DNA of 64,000 nt, taken from contig NZ_CP054919.1 in NCBI RefSeq assembly GCF_013364235.1, positions 7,799,603-7,863,602 of the forward strand, read 5' to 3'. A model generated the notes under the pieces. It did not search any database, was not told where the DNA came from, and was given only the letters and a program-made list of their open reading frames with translations. The position numbers were made by a program, and so were the translations under genes. Source of the stretch: Kitasatospora sp. NA04385 (GTDB lineage Bacteria; Actinomycetota; Actinomycetes; Streptomycetales; Streptomycetaceae). Positions 56,139 to 63,954 of this stretch are shown one piece after another (position 1 is the stretch's first letter; every line of letters starts with the position of its first letter).

Positions 56139-56766
56139 ATGGAATCCGCGAGGAACGGGGTGGCCGCGGCGGCGGACCGGGCCGCGAAGAGCGGACTGTA
56201 CGAGGCGTTCGCCGCCACCGGCGAGGCGCTCTCCAACGGCAAGCGCCTCGACCTGCTCGACCTGCTCGCCCAGGGCGAGCACCCCGTCGACGCGCTCGCC
56301 CGAGCCGCCGGCCTCAACCTCACCACCGCCTCCGCCCACCTCCAGACCCTCCCCCGCCGAGGAGTGCGCCGCCGGGCACATCCCCGGCGCGCTCTCCATC
56401 CCGGTCGGGGAACTCGCCGACCGGATCGGCGAACTCCCCGCCGACAGCGAGGTCGTCGTCCACTGCCGGGGCGCCTACTGCGCCCTCGCCCACGACGCCG
56501 TCCGCCTGCTGCGCGCCCGGGGCCGGCGGGCCCTGCGGCTCAACGACGGCATGCTGGAGTGGCGGCTCGCCGAACTGCCGGTCGACGCGGTCTGGCTGAC
56601 GCCCCGGCGCTCCGGCGGGGTGCGGCGGCCACGGCGGCCACGGCGCTCGATCCCGCGGAGGGCGGCCGGCTTCCGAATCGCCGCCGGTCCGGGCCCGCCG
56701 CCGGTCCGGGCCCGGGTGGTCGACCGCGGTGGGAATCGCGGCAGTTGCGGGCGGGGTGCCGCGTAG
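56139..56766 (+). pseudogene. ArsR-rhodanese fusion gene broken by internal deletion and frameshift
   Basis: Residues 1-70 are an ArsR-type winged helix (ATGEALSNGKRLDLLDLLAQ, ..GLNLTTASAHLQTL) in frame from 56139. At about 56350-56359 the frame shifts by one, and from 56359 the frame encodes the second half of a rhodanese domain: EECAAGHIPGALSIPVGELA, the active-site loop HCRGAYC with its cysteine, and NDGMLEWRLAELPV. Intact actinobacterial ArsR-rhodanese proteins are about 220 residues; roughly 70 residues between the two pieces (HTH recognition-wing end and rhodanese start) are missing. The remaining frame after the rhodanese is arginine-rich. It looks inactivated by one deletion. Confidence 0.8.
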
Positions 56767-56775
56767 CGTGGGGGG

Positions 56776-57600
56776 ATGACCACCGACACGGCAACGCAAG
56801 AGGCATTCCTGCGGGCGTTCCACGCCGAGCGCCCCGCGGTGACCGGCGAGGCGTTCGGGTGGGGGCGGGCGCCGGACGGCCGCTCCAGCTACGAGTTGCT
56901 GCGGGACCGGGTCGCGGGGTGCGCGAGCGTCCTGGACCTCGGGTGCGGGGACGGCCTGCTACTGGAACTGCTGGCCGGACCGCGGGGGCGGCGGCTGGCC
57001 GGGATCGACCTGTCGCCGCAGGCCGTCGCGCTGGCCCGGCGGCGGCCGGCCCTCGCCGGGGCGCGGCTGGAGGTCGGCCGGGCCCAGCGGCTCCCGTTCG
57101 CCGACGGCTCCTTCGACGCCTGCGTGTCCCACCTGGCGCTGATGCTGATGGGGGACGCCGAACAGGTCGCCGCCGAGGTGGCGCGGGTGCTGGCCCCCGG
57201 CGGGGTGCTGGCCTGCGTGCTCGGCGGCGGGGCGGTCGGCGGCGAGGCCTACGAACGGTTCGGCGCCCTGCTGCGGCGCTCGCTCGGCGACCTGCCCGCC
57301 GAGCGGCGCATCCCGGCGCTGGGCGACCGGCGCACCCGCAGCCGGGCCGGGCTGGACGAGCTCCTCGCCCCGGCGGGCTTCGCGGCGGCCGACTGGGAGA
57401 CCGTCCCGATCGACCTGAGCGGCCCGGCCGAACGGGTGTGGGCCGCCGTCTCCGGCCTCTACGACCTCGGCCCGCTCGACCCGGCGGCCGTGGAGCGCCT
57501 GCACGGCGACTTCCTCGCGGAGGTGCGCGAGCTGACGACGCCGCAGGGGACCGTCCCCTGCGGGTTCAAGGTGCACCTCGCCACCGCACGGCTGGGCTGA
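56776..57600 (+). CDS. SAM-dependent methyltransferase (class I)
   Basis: A 274-residue methyltransferase with the SAM motif VLDLGCGDGLLLELLAG (about residues 51-67), beta2 acid in LAGIDLSPQAVALA, motif II FADGSFDACVSHLALML and LAPGGVLACVLGGG. The C-terminal extension (GLYDLGPLDPAAVERLHGDF) is typical of a Streptomyces group with unknown substrate. A TAGCGT -10 element ends six bases before the ATG, so the transcript is probably leaderless. It starts ten bases after the rhodanese pseudogene. Confidence 0.83.
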   Translation: MTTDTATQEAFLRAFHAERPAVTGEAFGWGRAPDGRSSYELLRDRVAGCASVLDLGCGDGLLLELLAGPRGRRLAGIDLSPQAVALARRRPALAGARLEVGRAQRLPFADGSFDACVSHLALMLMGDAEQVAAEVARVLAPGGVLACVLGGGAVGGEAYERFGALLRRSLGDLPAERRIPALGDRRTRSRAGLDELLAPAGFAAADWETVPIDLSGPAERVWAAVSGLYDLGPLDPAAVERLHGDFLAEVRELTTPQGTVPCGFKVHLATARLG

Positions 57601-57876
57601 ACCGGCTGAACCGCCGCACTGCCGCACCGGTCGCACCGGAGCCGCTGATCGCCGCTCCCGCCGCCCCGGAGCCGCCCCCGGGCGTGAAAGTTTCGCGGTC
57701 GCGGCGGGTTTTCCGACCCCCTCCCGAAGTGGGGCGGAACGTGTGCGAAGGGCGCGTTCGACAGCGGTTCGACAGGGCGAACGCCCGTCAGGGGCGGCCG
57801 GAACGGCGGGAGTTCGCCGGGTCCGGGGCCTGCCGCCGGGCCGGGTCGGGCCGCTAGCATCGGCCGCGGTTCGATG

Positions 57877-57890
57877 CGGGAGCGCTCCCA
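57877..57890. promoter_or_regulatory. CebR-like box before GH6 cellulase
   Basis: CGGGAGCGCTCCCA differs at one base from the CebR consensus TGGGAGCGCTCCCA; its 12-bp core is a perfect palindrome. It lies 91 bp before the GTG start and 17 bp after a TAGCAT -10-like element (57855-57860). It predicts cellobiose/cellotriose-responsive repression. The rest of the 380-bp gap 57601-57980 shows no gene. Confidence 0.82.
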
Positions 57891-57980
57891 CGCTTCGGTT
57901 CCCACATCGTCCCCGGTCAGCATGGACCCACCTCGATGCCGGCCGCCTCTCCCACCCGAGAGCACCCCCCGGAGGACACC

Positions 57981-59417
57981 GTGCACACCCCCGACCCCGA
58001 CCAGCGCACCGCCGTCCCGGCCGTCCGGCCGACCCGGCGCGCCGCCGCGCTCGCCCTCGCCGCCGCGACCGCCGCCGTCGGCCTGGTGGCCGTCGCCCAG
58101 GGCGGTGCCGACGCCGCCGTGCAGGGCAGCCTCGCCCCGGACACCCGGTTCTACAAGGACCCGACCTCCCAGGCCGTCCGGTGGGTCGCCGCCAACCCCG
58201 GGGACTCCCGGACGCCGGTGATCTCCAAGCGGATCGCCAGCCAGCCGCAGGGCATCTGGTTCGCCAACTACCGCCCGGACACCGTCACCTCCGACGTCCG
58301 CACGGTCACCTCGGCCGCCTCCCAGGCCGGACAGGTCCCCGTGCTGGTGGCCTACATGATCCCCAACCGGGACTGCGGCGGCGCCTCGGCGGGCGGCGCC
58401 CCCGACCTCGGCTCGTACGACGCCTGGGTCGCCAAGTTCGCGGCCGGGCTCGGGAGTTCGCGTTCGGTCGTGGTGCTGGAGCCCGACTCGATCGCGCTCA
58501 CCACCTGTCTCAGCGCCCAGCAGCAGAACGACCGCTTCGCCTCGCTGGCCCGCGCCGTGAACACCATCCACGCCGCCAGCCCGAACGCCAAGGTCTACCT
58601 CGACGGCGGCCACTCCACCTGGAACTCCGCCTCCGAGCAGGCCAACCGGCTGCGCGGCGCGGGCGTGCTCACCGCGGACGGCTTCTTCACCAACGTCTCC
58701 AACTTCAACACCACCGCCAACGAAGCCTCGTTCGCCCACAACGTGCTGGGCGCCCTCGGCAACCCCGGCAACCTGCACGCCGTCATCGACACCAGCCGCA
58801 ACGGCAACGGCCCGTCCGGCAGCGTCTGGTGCGACCCGTCCGGCCGCAAGATCGGCAACTACCCGACCGCCGCGACCAACGACAGCGCGATCGACGCCTT
58901 CCTGTGGATCAAGCCCCCGGGCGAGGCCGACGGCTGCGCCGCCGCGGCCGGGACGTTCGTCCCCGACATCGCCTACCAGCTGGCGCAGAACGCGGCCGAC
59001 CCGAGCACGCCGTCCCCGTCCCCGTCCCCGTCCACCCAGCCGCCGACGTCGCAGCCGCCCACCTCGCAGCCGCCGACGTCCCAGCCGCCGACCGGGAACG
59101 CGTCCTGCTCGGTCGCGTACCGGGCCAACTCCTGGACGGGCGGCTTCACCGCCGACGTCACGGTGAAGAACACCGGCAGCGCGACGATCTCCGGCTGGAA
59201 GCTGGCCTGGACGTTCCCCGGTGACCAGAAGATCACCAGTGCCTGGAACGCCACCGTCGTCCAGAGCGGCGCCACCGTCACCGCCACCGACCTCGGCTAC
59301 AACGGCACCCTGGCGGCCGGAGCGTCCACCGGCTTCGGGTTGCAGGCCACCTACGGGTCGAACAACACCGCCCCGAGCGCCTTCACGCTGAACGGCGCCG
59401 CCTGCACCACCTCCTGA
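57981..59417 (+). CDS. Secreted GH6 endoglucanase with C-terminal CBM2
   Basis: A 478-residue secreted cellulase: a signal peptide with two arginines (RPTRRAAALALAAATAAVGL, about residues 17-36, possibly Tat-compatible), a GH6 catalytic domain (about 45-335), a linker of repeated PPTSQ units, and a family 2 carbohydrate-binding module (about 375-478) opening CSVAYRANSWTGGFTADV. The GH6 proton-donor region is VVVLEPDSIAL, with YLDGGHSTW and FNTTANE also typical. It cuts cellulose internally or from chain ends. The GTG at 57981 has GGAGG five bases upstream, preferred to an ATG at 57936. Regulation by a CebR-type repressor is suggested by the upstream box. Confidence 0.93.
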   Translation: MHTPDPDQRTAVPAVRPTRRAAALALAAATAAVGLVAVAQGGADAAVQGSLAPDTRFYKDPTSQAVRWVAANPGDSRTPVISKRIASQPQGIWFANYRPDTVTSDVRTVTSAASQAGQVPVLVAYMIPNRDCGGASAGGAPDLGSYDAWVAKFAAGLGSSRSVVVLEPDSIALTTCLSAQQQNDRFASLARAVNTIHAASPNAKVYLDGGHSTWNSASEQANRLRGAGVLTADGFFTNVSNFNTTANEASFAHNVLGALGNPGNLHAVIDTSRNGNGPSGSVWCDPSGRKIGNYPTAATNDSAIDAFLWIKPPGEADGCAAAAGTFVPDIAYQLAQNAADPSTPSPSPSPSTQPPTSQPPTSQPPTSQPPTGNASCSVAYRANSWTGGFTADVTVKNTGSATISGWKLAWTFPGDQKITSAWNATVVQSGATVTATDLGYNGTLAAGASTGFGLQATYGSNNTAPSAFTLNGAACTTS

Positions 59418-59492
59418 GCCATCCTCCCCAGCCCCGTCGGCCACCCCCCACCCGTGGGCCGGCGGGGCACCTCCGTCCCTCCCCGCGCGCCG

Positions 59493-59879
59493 TCAGGGGC
59501 GGAGCTGGACGGCCGTCACCATCACGTAGCCGACCAGCAGCCCGAACAGGCACACCGCGGTGACGTACCGGGGCGTGAACGGCAGCCCCGCGAGCGACGG
59601 GTACAGCAGGACGGAGCCGCCCGCCGCGAGGTCCGCGACGTACAGGCCGTCGGGCGGGACGATGCCGGTGCTGTGCGCGGCCCAGCCGGTGGCGATCAGG
59701 AAGCCGGTCAGCAGGGTGAACCCGGACAGCAGGCCGGAGCCGATCGCCCCGAGCGTGGGGTGCGGTTCCGGGAACGGCTCGCCCTCCGGCACCTCGGGGC
59801 GCACCCGGTGCGCCACCGCGAGCGCGCCCACCGCGAGCACCATGGCCCCGAGGGCGCCGAGCAACGGAGCGGGATTCAA
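59493..59879 (-). CDS. Small membrane protein of unknown function
   Basis: A 128-residue protein with four hydrophobic segments (about residues 5-24, 45-68, 78-94 and 104-124), separated by a charged loop PEVPEGEPFPEPHPT after the first. No family is recognised. Its ATG at 59879 overlaps the stop of the proline-rich protein gene by ATGA, so the two are translationally coupled and probably work together in the membrane. There is no signal or catalytic motif. Confidence 0.72.
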   Translation of the reverse strand: MNPAPLLGALGAMVLAVGALAVAHRVRPEVPEGEPFPEPHPTLGAIGSGLLSGFTLLTGFLIATGWAAHSTGIVPPDGLYVADLAAGGSVLLYPSLAGLPFTPRYVTAVCLFGLLVGYVMVTAVQLRP

Positions 59880-60487
59880 CGGCTCCTCCTGGAGAAGGCG
59901 AAGTGCTGCCCGGCGAGGGCCGCGAGCGCGGCCGGCAGCAGGACGGTGACGAGCAGGACGCTCGCCCAGACCGAGGGCTCGATCGGGCCCGGCCCGGCGG
60001 CCGGGGGCTCCGGCCGGGGTACGGCGACCAGCGTCGAGGGCGAAGCGGTGGGAGCGGGGGTGGGGGTAGGAGTGGGAGTGGAGGTGGGAGCCGGGGCGGG
60101 TGGGGCGCTCGCCGCCTGAACCACCGGGCTCGGGGCCGGAGTTGTGGCCTGGGGGTGGGGGTGGTCGATGGCGGGCGGGGCCTGGGGTGGTGTCGGATGC
60201 GGGGTGCTGGGGGCGGGGGGCGCTGCGGGGGTCGGGGTCGGGGTCGGGTGCGCAGTGGGAGCGGGGGTGGGGGCGGGAGTCGGTGTCGGGTGCGCAGTGG
60301 GGGTGGGGGTGGGCGTGGGCGTGGGCTTCGGGTGGTGGCAGTGCCAGTCCCAGTGCCAGGGCGGGTGGTGCGGCAGCGGGAGCGGACAGAGCGGGGGGAG
60401 TGGAGGGAGCGGGGGCAGGACGGGCAGCGAGGGCAGCGGCGGCAGTGGTGGCAGCGGCGGGAGGTAATCGCCCGGGGCATGGTCCAT
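59876..60487 (-). CDS. Proline-rich protein with C-terminal membrane helix
   Basis: A 203-residue protein whose first 170 residues are almost wholly low complexity: PPLPPLP units, a His/Trp patch (PHHPPWHWDWHCHHPK) and long runs of TPTP, APTP and AHPT. A hydrophobic helix follows (about residues 172-195), then a basic tail. The histidine/tryptophan/cysteine patch could bind a metal, but nothing more can be said. The ATG at 60487 gives a clean N-terminus, and the frame is open only because of composition, so coding status rests on its coupled neighbour and the helix. Confidence 0.6.
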   Translation of the reverse strand: MDHAPGDYLPPLPPLPPLPSLPVLPPLPPLPPLCPLPLPHHPPWHWDWHCHHPKPTPTPTPTPTAHPTPTPAPTPAPTAHPTPTPTPAAPPAPSTPHPTPPQAPPAIDHPHPQATTPAPSPVVQAASAPPAPAPTSTPTPTPTPAPTASPSTLVAVPRPEPPAAGPGPIEPSVWASVLLVTVLLPAALAALAGQHFAFSRRSR

Positions 60488-60534
60488 TGACCGATCATCG
60501 GACCGTCCTCGTGGCGCGCGGTAGCCGTTCGCAG

Positions 60535-61857
60535 TCAAACCCCACGGGCCGGTGAACCCTGCTGACCTGCGGCGGAATGCGCGGACGAGGGGCGGCCGCC
60601 CGTTCGACCGAGGGTGGCGGCGGTGAGGGCCACCGCGGCGGCGGCGAGCACCGGCCACCCCGTGCCGAGCAGCAGTGCCAGCACCGCCGGGCAGCTCACG
60701 GCGGCGGCCAGCCGCGGCAGGCCGTCCAGGACCCGGACCGCCGCGGCCGTGCAGGTCAGGTAGACGGTGAGGAACAGCGCCGTGGGCACGGCCACCAGTT
60801 GGGCGGTCGTCAGGGCGCCCGTCCCGACCAGGGCGAACAGCGGGGCGCCGGTGAGCGCGGTGGCCGCGACCACCGCGAGCGAGCCGCGCCGGCCCGACGC
60901 CGCACCGGACGGGAGCAGGGCGTCCAGCAGGGCGGCGGCGCCCGTCAGGTAGGTGTTGGTGGCGGCCAGGGTGAGGACCACCGCCGCACCGGCGGCCAGC
61001 AGCGGCCCCCGGGAGCCGAGCGCGGCGCGCATCAGGTCGGCCAGCGGGACGGAGCCGCCCGCGCCCGGGCCGAGCACGGCCACCGTCGCGGCCGCCAGGC
61101 CCAGGCAGAGCAGCGCGGTGACGGCGAAGGCGATCAGCACCACCCGGCGCAGCTGGCGGTGCGGGTCGCGCAGCCGGGTGGTCAGCGAGGCGGCGGCCTC
61201 CCAGCCCACGAACGCGAACATCAGCGGCGGCGCGGCCCGCGCGACACCCGCCCAGCCGTGCGGCAGGAACGGCGTCCAGTGCGCGGCCCGGGCGGCCGGG
61301 GCCGACCCCAGCACCGCGAACAGCACCAGGCCCACCAGCCCGGACACCAGCACCAGTTGGAGCCCCGCCCCGGTCCGCACCCCCAGCAGCCGGACCGCCA
61401 GCACCAGCGCCAGCAGCACCAGCCCGGCCCGGACGGCGGTGCCCTGGTCGGCGCCGACGGCCGCCGCCGCGTAGCTCCCGCCGATCAGGCAGACCACCGG
61501 CGCGCCCGCGACCACCCCCGCCAGGAAGCACCACCCGGCGGCCCGGCCCGCCCGCGCGCCCAGCCCCGCGGCCGTGTACCCGGCGACCCCGCCGGCCGAG
61601 CCCAGCCGGGTGCCGAGCGCGCAGAACACCGTTGCGATCAGACCGGACAGCCCCAGCAGCGCCAGCCACGCCAGCAGCGAGGCCGGGCCCGCCGCGCGCG
61701 CCGCTAGCCCCGGGAGCAGCAGCAGGCTGGGGCCGAGCAGCGCGCCGATGTACAGCGCGGACGCCCCGGCGGTGGAGAGCGTGCCGGGGGAGGAGGGGGC
61801 CGGAGAGGAGGAGCGGGCGGACGGGCGGGGGCGGGGTGCTGACGCGGTGTCGGTCAT
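60535..61857 (-). CDS. APC-superfamily amino acid permease
   Basis: A 440-residue transporter with about twelve membrane segments and a disordered, Ser/Pro-rich N-terminus. The first segment carries the glycine-rich SALYIGALLGPSLLLLPGLA pattern expected of APC-family helix 1, and the region FAFVGWEAAASLTTRLRDP is the usual helix 6-loop motif. It resembles the YjeH/L-methionine/branched-chain amino acid exporter group. The ATG at 61857 is divergent from an Lrp/AsnC gene at 62189, its likely regulator. The 331-bp gap between them has long direct repeats. Confidence 0.85.
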   Translation of the reverse strand: MTDTASAPRPRPSARSSSPAPSSPGTLSTAGASALYIGALLGPSLLLLPGLAARAAGPASLLAWLALLGLSGLIATVFCALGTRLGSAGGVAGYTAAGLGARAGRAAGWCFLAGVVAGAPVVCLIGGSYAAAAVGADQGTAVRAGLVLLALVLAVRLLGVRTGAGLQLVLVSGLVGLVLFAVLGSAPAARAAHWTPFLPHGWAGVARAAPPLMFAFVGWEAAASLTTRLRDPHRQLRRVVLIAFAVTALLCLGLAAATVAVLGPGAGGSVPLADLMRAALGSRGPLLAAGAAVVLTLAATNTYLTGAAALLDALLPSGAASGRRGSLAVVAATALTGAPLFALVGTGALTTAQLVAVPTALFLTVYLTCTAAAVRVLDGLPRLAAAVSCPAVLALLLGTGWPVLAAAAVALTAATLGRTGGRPSSAHSAAGQQGSPARGV

Positions 61858-61928
61858 GCCCCGATCCTGGCCCGGATCGCGCGGCACCCGCTGGCGAAGA
61901 ACGCTCCGTGCCGGGCCTTCGACGGCAG

Positions 61929-62135
61929 ATCCTGCCGCGGGAGGGCGGTGCGGCGGCACGGGATGCCGAGGTGGCCCGAACGGGAGGGAGCGCGCACCGC
62001 GGACGAGGCCGCCCGGGTCGGCGGGGTACGGCGGGGTGCGGCGGGATGTGGCCGGGTGGTGGATCCTGCCGGGGGTTCGCGGGGCCGCGTGGCCGATCCT
62101 GTCGCCAGCAGGCGGTCCGGCGGCACGCCGTGCCG
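61929..62135 (+). repeat. Two 40-bp direct repeats in permease/Lrp gap
   Basis: Bases 61929-61968 and 62096-62135 agree at 31 of 40 positions (ATCCTG..CGC, GGCGGT.CGGCGGCACG and TGCCG are shared). A third ATCCTGCCG lies at 62063, and a 10-bp tandem GCGGGGTRCG occurs at 62021-62050. Lrp-type regulators often bind several such sites in a divergent gap. Confidence 0.7.
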
Positions 62136-62188
62136 GGAACGGGGCGGAACGAGGACGATCCCGCCGGGGTGCTGCTAGGGTGCGCAGC

Positions 62189-62686
62189 ATGTCATCGAGC
62201 CCCCAGTACGACCGCATCGACCGGGCCATCCTGGCCCACCTCCAGCGCCACGGCCGGACCCCCAACGTCGATCTCGCCGAGGCCGTCCGGCTCTCGCCCT
62301 CCTCCGCGCTGCGCCGCACCAAGGCGCTGGAGGCGGACGGGGTGATCGCCGGGTACCGGGCCGAACTCGACCGGGACCGGGTCGGGTTGGGGCTGACGGT
62401 GTTCGTCGCGCTGCGGGTCGAGCAGCACTCGCGGGAGACCTCCCGGCACATCGAGGAGTCGCTGTGCGCGATCCCCGCCGTGGTCGCCTGCCACGTGGTC
62501 TCCGGCGAGGCCGACTTCCTGGTGGAGATCGCCGTACCGGACCTGGCCACCTACGAGCAGGTCCTGCTGGACGAGATCCTCGCCGTCGGCCCGGTCCGCG
62601 ACGCCCGCTCCACCTTCGCCATCCGCACCGTCCGCTCCCGGGGCCCGCTCCCGCTCGACCACTGGCCGCCGAAGTCCGGCAGGTGA
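62189..62686 (+). CDS. Lrp/AsnC-family transcriptional regulator
   Basis: A 165-residue regulator: N-terminal helix-turn-helix (about residues 8-55, ILAHLQRHGRTPNVDLAEAV then LSPSSALRRTKALEADGVI) and a C-terminal RAM domain (about 67-150) with VACHVVSGEADFLVEIAV, which binds amino acids and forms the octamer. It is divergent from an APC permease and the shared gap has repeats, so it probably controls that transporter in response to an amino acid. TAGGGT (62176-62181) ends seven bases before the ATG at 62189, giving a leaderless transcript. Confidence 0.87.
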   Translation: MSSSPQYDRIDRAILAHLQRHGRTPNVDLAEAVRLSPSSALRRTKALEADGVIAGYRAELDRDRVGLGLTVFVALRVEQHSRETSRHIEESLCAIPAVVACHVVSGEADFLVEIAVPDLATYEQVLLDEILAVGPVRDARSTFAIRTVRSRGPLPLDHWPPKSGR

Positions 62687-62913
62687 CCGGGCCCGGGGCG
62701 GCGCGGCGGCGGAGCGGGTGGGCTGCGGATGGGATGCGGGTGGGAGGCCGGGGCGGGTGCGGCACGAGGGCGTGCGGGCGGACGGCGGGCCGGGCGCGGG
62801 TGGCAGGAAATCGAGGTACTCCGGCGTTCCCGCCACTGGTCGGCCCGCCCGGCCCCGGGCCAGCATGGTCGCGCCGGGCCGGACCTGCGGCCGTGGACCC
62901 AAGGACCTGACCA

Positions 62914-63225
62914 GTGCGCTTCCTCGACGCCGCCGACTTCACCGCCGACCGCCCCTGGGGGTCGATCGGCCTCGCCGCGCTGGACGACGCCACCGTCCGC
63001 CTGCACTGGACGGACCGCCCCTACCGCTGGCACGTCAACGACGGGCCGGAGGTGTTCGTGGTCCTCGACGGCGCCGTCGACATGCACTACCGGGTCGACG
63101 GCGAGGAGCGCGTCGAGCACCTGACCCCCGGCCGGATCTGCGCCGTCGAGCCCGGCGACGAGCACGTGGCGCACCCGGCGCCGCAGGCCCGCGTCCTGGT
63201 GGTCGAACGCCGCGACAGCGACTGA
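62914..63225 (+). CDS. Small cupin-domain protein
   Basis: A 103-residue single-domain cupin: first motif-like stretch WHVNDGPEVFVVLDGAVDMHY with the metal-binding His and Glu, then PGRICAVEPGDEHVAHP with the last histidine. Small cupins of this kind bind metal and have many roles (isomerase, dioxygenase, sensing). The GTG at 62914 has AAGGAC about nine bases upstream. It stands alone between the Lrp gene and the carbonic anhydrase. Confidence 0.8.
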   Translation: MRFLDAADFTADRPWGSIGLAALDDATVRLHWTDRPYRWHVNDGPEVFVVLDGAVDMHYRVDGEERVEHLTPGRICAVEPGDEHVAHPAPQARVLVVERRDSD

Positions 63226-63343
63226 GCCCGGACCGGCGGACCGGCGTACGTGGTGGCCCGGTTACCACCCGGTACGCAAGACTGGGCCCGGCGCGGCACC
63301 CGCCGCCCCGTCAGCCCGCCCGTCCCGCACCGGAGGTGCCCCC

Positions 63344-63880
63344 GTGGCCGAACCCCTGATCGCCGCCGTCGGCGGACTGCACCCGCAGGTCGACCCCGAA
63401 GCGTTCGTCGCGCCCGGCGCGGTGGTGCTCGGCGCGGTGACCGTCGCAGCCGGGGCCAGCGTCTGGTACGGCGCGGTGCTGCGCGGCGACGCCGAGCGGA
63501 TCACCGTCGGCGCCGGGACCAACATCCAGGACAACTGCACCGTCCACGCCGACCCGTCCTTCCCCGCCGTCCTCGGCGAGCGGATCTCGGTCGGCCACAA
63601 CGCCGTCCTGCACGGCTGCACCGTCGAGGACGACGTGCTGATCGGGATGAGCGCCACCGTGCTCAACGGCGCCCTGATCGGCGCGGGTTCGCTGGTCGCG
63701 GCCGGCGCGGTCGTCCCGCAGGGCATGCGGGTGCCGCCCGGCTCGCTGGTCGCCGGCGTCCCCGCCAAGGTCAAGCGGGAGCTCACCGAGGAGGAGCGGG
63801 CCGGCATCCGGGCCAACGGCGAGGGCTACCGGCTGCTCGCCGCCGCGCACGCCAAGGACGTCCCCGGAGCGGGCGGCTGA
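63344..63880 (+). CDS. Gamma-class carbonic anhydrase-like protein
   Basis: A 178-residue left-handed beta-helix (hexapeptide-repeat) protein: repeats APGAVVLGAV, VWYGAVLRGD and IQDNCTVHAD, ISVGHNAVLHGC. The three zinc/iron-binding histidines of the family appear in NCTVHAD, SVGHNAV and VLHGC. The C-terminal helix (LTEEERAGIRANGEGYRLL) packs against the helix as in YrdA/CaiE-like members. Trimeric; some members hydrate CO2, others have no activity, so catalysis is not proven. The GTG at 63344 has GGAGG upstream. Confidence 0.87.
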   Translation: MAEPLIAAVGGLHPQVDPEAFVAPGAVVLGAVTVAAGASVWYGAVLRGDAERITVGAGTNIQDNCTVHADPSFPAVLGERISVGHNAVLHGCTVEDDVLIGMSATVLNGALIGAGSLVAAGAVVPQGMRVPPGSLVAGVPAKVKRELTEEERAGIRANGEGYRLLAAAHAKDVPGAGG

Positions 63881-63893
63881 CGCCGGCGGGGAC

Positions 63894-63917
63894 GGTCTGG
63901 CGGTCTGGCGGTCTGGA
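63894..63917 (+). repeat. 8-bp tandem repeat GGTCTGGC, three copies
   Basis: GGTCTGGC occurs twice exactly and once with a final A, directly after the carbonic anhydrase gene, followed by further GGTC/GGAC variants to about 63940. Confidence 0.8.
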
Positions 63918-63954
63918 GGTCGGACGGTCTGGCGGGGTCGGACGCTCGCGCGGC

